A stretch of DNA of 64,000 nt from SKPT01 sp040905445. GTDB lineage: Bacteria > Planctomycetota > Phycisphaerae > Phycisphaerales > Phycisphaeraceae. Made by a program: the position numbers and the translations under genes. How positions within the stretch are numbered: the stretch's first letter is position 1; every line of letters starts with the position of its first letter. Shown in pieces: positions 62,667-64,000 of this stretch. The DNA is taken from positions 1 through 64,000 of the forward strand of contig JBBDRN010000044.1 of assembly GCA_040905445.1 (NCBI GenBank), in the 5' to 3' direction. The notes under the pieces are model-generated. The model searched no databases, was not told where the DNA came from, and saw only the letters and a program-made list of their open reading frames with translations.

Positions 62667-64000
62667 CTAACGCCGGGGGTGTTGACACGGCGCGTGGAGT
62701 TGCGATTTGAGACTGATGTAGCGCTCGCGCGCGTCGCGATACGGCGTCGCGTGCGCAGCGGTCGGTGTGACGGTGCTGCCGGCGGGGCGTGGCCGGGCCC
62801 CAACGTCGAGGGTGTCGACATGCCCCAGCGCCAGGTGCCCGACCATCGCCGCGCCCACCGCCGACGCGTCCGGCACGTCGGCCACGTGCAGCGGCGCGCC
62901 CAGCACGTCGGCGAGAATCCGGCACCAGATCGGGGCGCGGGTGATGCCACCGCTGAGCGGCACGCCGGCCGCCAGCCGTTCGCGCACGTCAAGGATGTCG
63001 ACCAGTTCGGCGACGGCGAACGCCACGGCCTCGAGCGCGGCGCGCGCGATGTGGGCGCGCGTGTGCGTCAGCGTCAGGCCGTGGATCGTCGCCCGCGCCG
63101 CGGGGTTCCAGATCGGCGTGCGCTCGCCGGTGAGATACGGCAGCATCACGACACCCGCGGCCCCCGGTGCGACGTCGCCCGCCTCGCGCAGCATCGTCGC
63201 GTAGCGGGCGTCGGCCGGCGCGTCGCCGTAGAAACGATCGGCCACCCATCGGGCGAGCAGGCCCGCGTTGTTGATCGCCCCGCCGCGGACGTAGCGGTCG
63301 CCGGCGATGAGGTAGCACCAAGTCAGTTCGCCGTCGTCGACGGTCGGTGTGGGGCAGTTGACGCGCACGGCGGCGCTGGTGCCGACGGTGATGGCCAGAG
63401 CCTGATCCCCGGCAAGCGTCGCGAGGTTGGCGAGCGGGCCGTCGCTCGAGCCGGCGACGACGGGCAGGTCGGCCAGGAGCCGGGCAGCGCTCGACGCTTC
63501 ACGCGTCAGCGGCCCGATGATGGCCGTCGGCTCGCAAAGCCGCGGCAGGCGGTCGCGGCCGACGTCGGCCAGCGCCAGGGCCTCATCGTCGAAGTCGCGG
63601 TCGGCGAGGTCGACGAGGCCCGTTGTCGACATGAGGCCGAGATCGGCGACCCACTGGCCGGTCAGGCGATGGACGACGAGGTCCTTGAGCGTTACGTAGC
63701 GCGCGGTGCGTGCGTCGATGTCACTGGCCTGCTCGCGGAAATAGCGCAGGCGCGGTGCGTGGTAGAGCCAGCGTAGCGGGCAGCCGGTGCGGCGGTGCAG
63801 GCCACGCGTGTCGGTGCGCTGACGCAGGTGCTCTGTCTGCGCCTGGCCGCGCGCGTCGGCCCAGGTCAGCGCTTCGGTCAGCGGCCGATCGTTCGCGTCG
63901 ACGGGGACGAGGCTGTGCATCGCGCCGCTGAGCGCGAGGCCCGCCACACGCCGGGCGTCGAGCTGTCCCGCGACAACGCCGAGCGTGGCGAGCGCGGCGT
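62667..64000 (-). CDS. FGGY family carbohydrate kinase (xylulokinase/gluconokinase-like), 5' end off the window
   Basis: A sugar kinase, cut at the 5' end: the frame is open to position 64000 and reads AALATLGVVAGQLDARR before the segment VAGLALSGAMHSLV. The N-terminal ATP motif is not in the window. Seen segments include SMTTGLVDLADRDFD-like text (MSTTGLVDLADRDFDDEALA), VVAGSSDGPLANLATL and GTSAAVRVN, with LPLSGGITRAPIWCRILADV of the actin-like fold near the C-terminus. Substrate cannot be fixed without the N-terminal half. The stop lies 54 bp from oppD2, convergent. Confidence 0.87.
   Translation of the reverse strand, partial: AALATLGVVAGQLDARRVAGLALSGAMHSLVPVDANDRPLTEALTWADARGQAQTEHLRQRTDTRGLHRRTGCPLRWLYHAPRLRYFREQASDIDARTARYVTLKDLVVHRLTGQWVADLGLMSTTGLVDLADRDFDDEALALADVGRDRLPRLCEPTAIIGPLTREASSAARLLADLPVVAGSSDGPLANLATLAGDQALAITVGTSAAVRVNCPTPTVDDGELTWCYLIAGDRYVRGGAINNAGLLARWVADRFYGDAPADARYATMLREAGDVAPGAAGVVMLPYLTGERTPIWNPAARATIHGLTLTHTRAHIARAALEAVAFAVAELVDILDVRERLAAGVPLSGGITRAPIWCRILADVLGAPLHVADVPDASAVGAAMVGHLALGHVDTLDVGARPRPAGSTVTPTAAHATPYRDARERYISLKSQLHAPCQHPRR

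Overview
This 64 kb window is very GC-rich chromosomal DNA from a free-living bacterium. I favour a planctomycete, probably of the Phycisphaerae. The reasons are an orphan archaeal-type formyltransferase (Ftr) of tetrahydromethanopterin C1 metabolism, a B12-dependent ribonucleotide reductase with the usual C-terminal extension, SBP_bac_5 proteins held by a membrane helix, and many unrelated housekeeping genes split into short transcription units. The placement is an inference. I see no rRNA, tRNA, CRISPR array, insertion sequence or prophage.

Layout. 0.2-7.0 kb (minus): a complete oligopeptide-type ABC importer, A-B-C-D-F. 7.3-11.3 kb (plus): an FbpABC-type iron importer behind a Fur-box-like operator. 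11.4-16.3 kb: flavin reductase, 6-phosphogluconate dehydrogenase, a D-2-hydroxyacid dehydrogenase and a DCC-family membrane protein. 16.4-25.7 kb: uronate isomerase, Gfo/Idh/MocA oxidoreductase, TilS, a small membrane protein, DapA, a subtilase-like protein, and a HAD-UbiA fusion coupled to a methyltransferase. 25.9-31.1 kb: an SH3b protein, a lone MshEN domain, thiL-tsaE, yacG and a PhyH-family oxygenase. 31.1-33.3 kb: dcd behind two NrdR-box-like sites, then a lower-GC pair ending in an ImmA/IrrE-type protease. 33.6-43.3 kb: two small membrane or lipoproteins, nrdJ, folK, queA, and an operon of a receiver-like gene, groES and groEL. 43.8-54.8 kb: an ABC ATPase, SDR, ROK kinase, MetE-type and UlaG-type proteins, an SRAP protein, ManC, a ferritin-like protein, an MFS transporter and Ftr. 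55.0-62.6 kb: a second peptide-type importer (C', A, B, C, D). 62.7-64.0 kb: an FGGY sugar kinase that runs off the window.

The genes form a sugar and carbon group (gnd, uronate isomerase, Gfo/Idh, ROK, FGGY, ManC), a dNTP group (dcd, nrdJ, both plausibly NrdR/B12 linked), metal handling (fbpABC, ferritin-like) and solute import by two large peptide-type ABC systems. The second importer has one ATPase and may borrow OppF from the first or from elsewhere.

Two layers stand out beyond the genes. First, almost every gap carries short-period or palindromic repeats from about a dozen families. Nonamers of the GTGGCGGGG type lie in frame inside at least eight proteins, and a conserved loop of TsaE has been expanded by two repeat families at once. 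Second, at least eight genes (thiL, yacG, queA, folK, tilS, ftr, an SDR, an oppC-like gene) have a TANNNT hexamer 6-8 nt before the start codon and no Shine-Dalgarno sequence, which points to leaderless transcripts. Other genes (gnd, groES, the ferritin-like gene, the MshEN gene) have clear Shine-Dalgarno sites.
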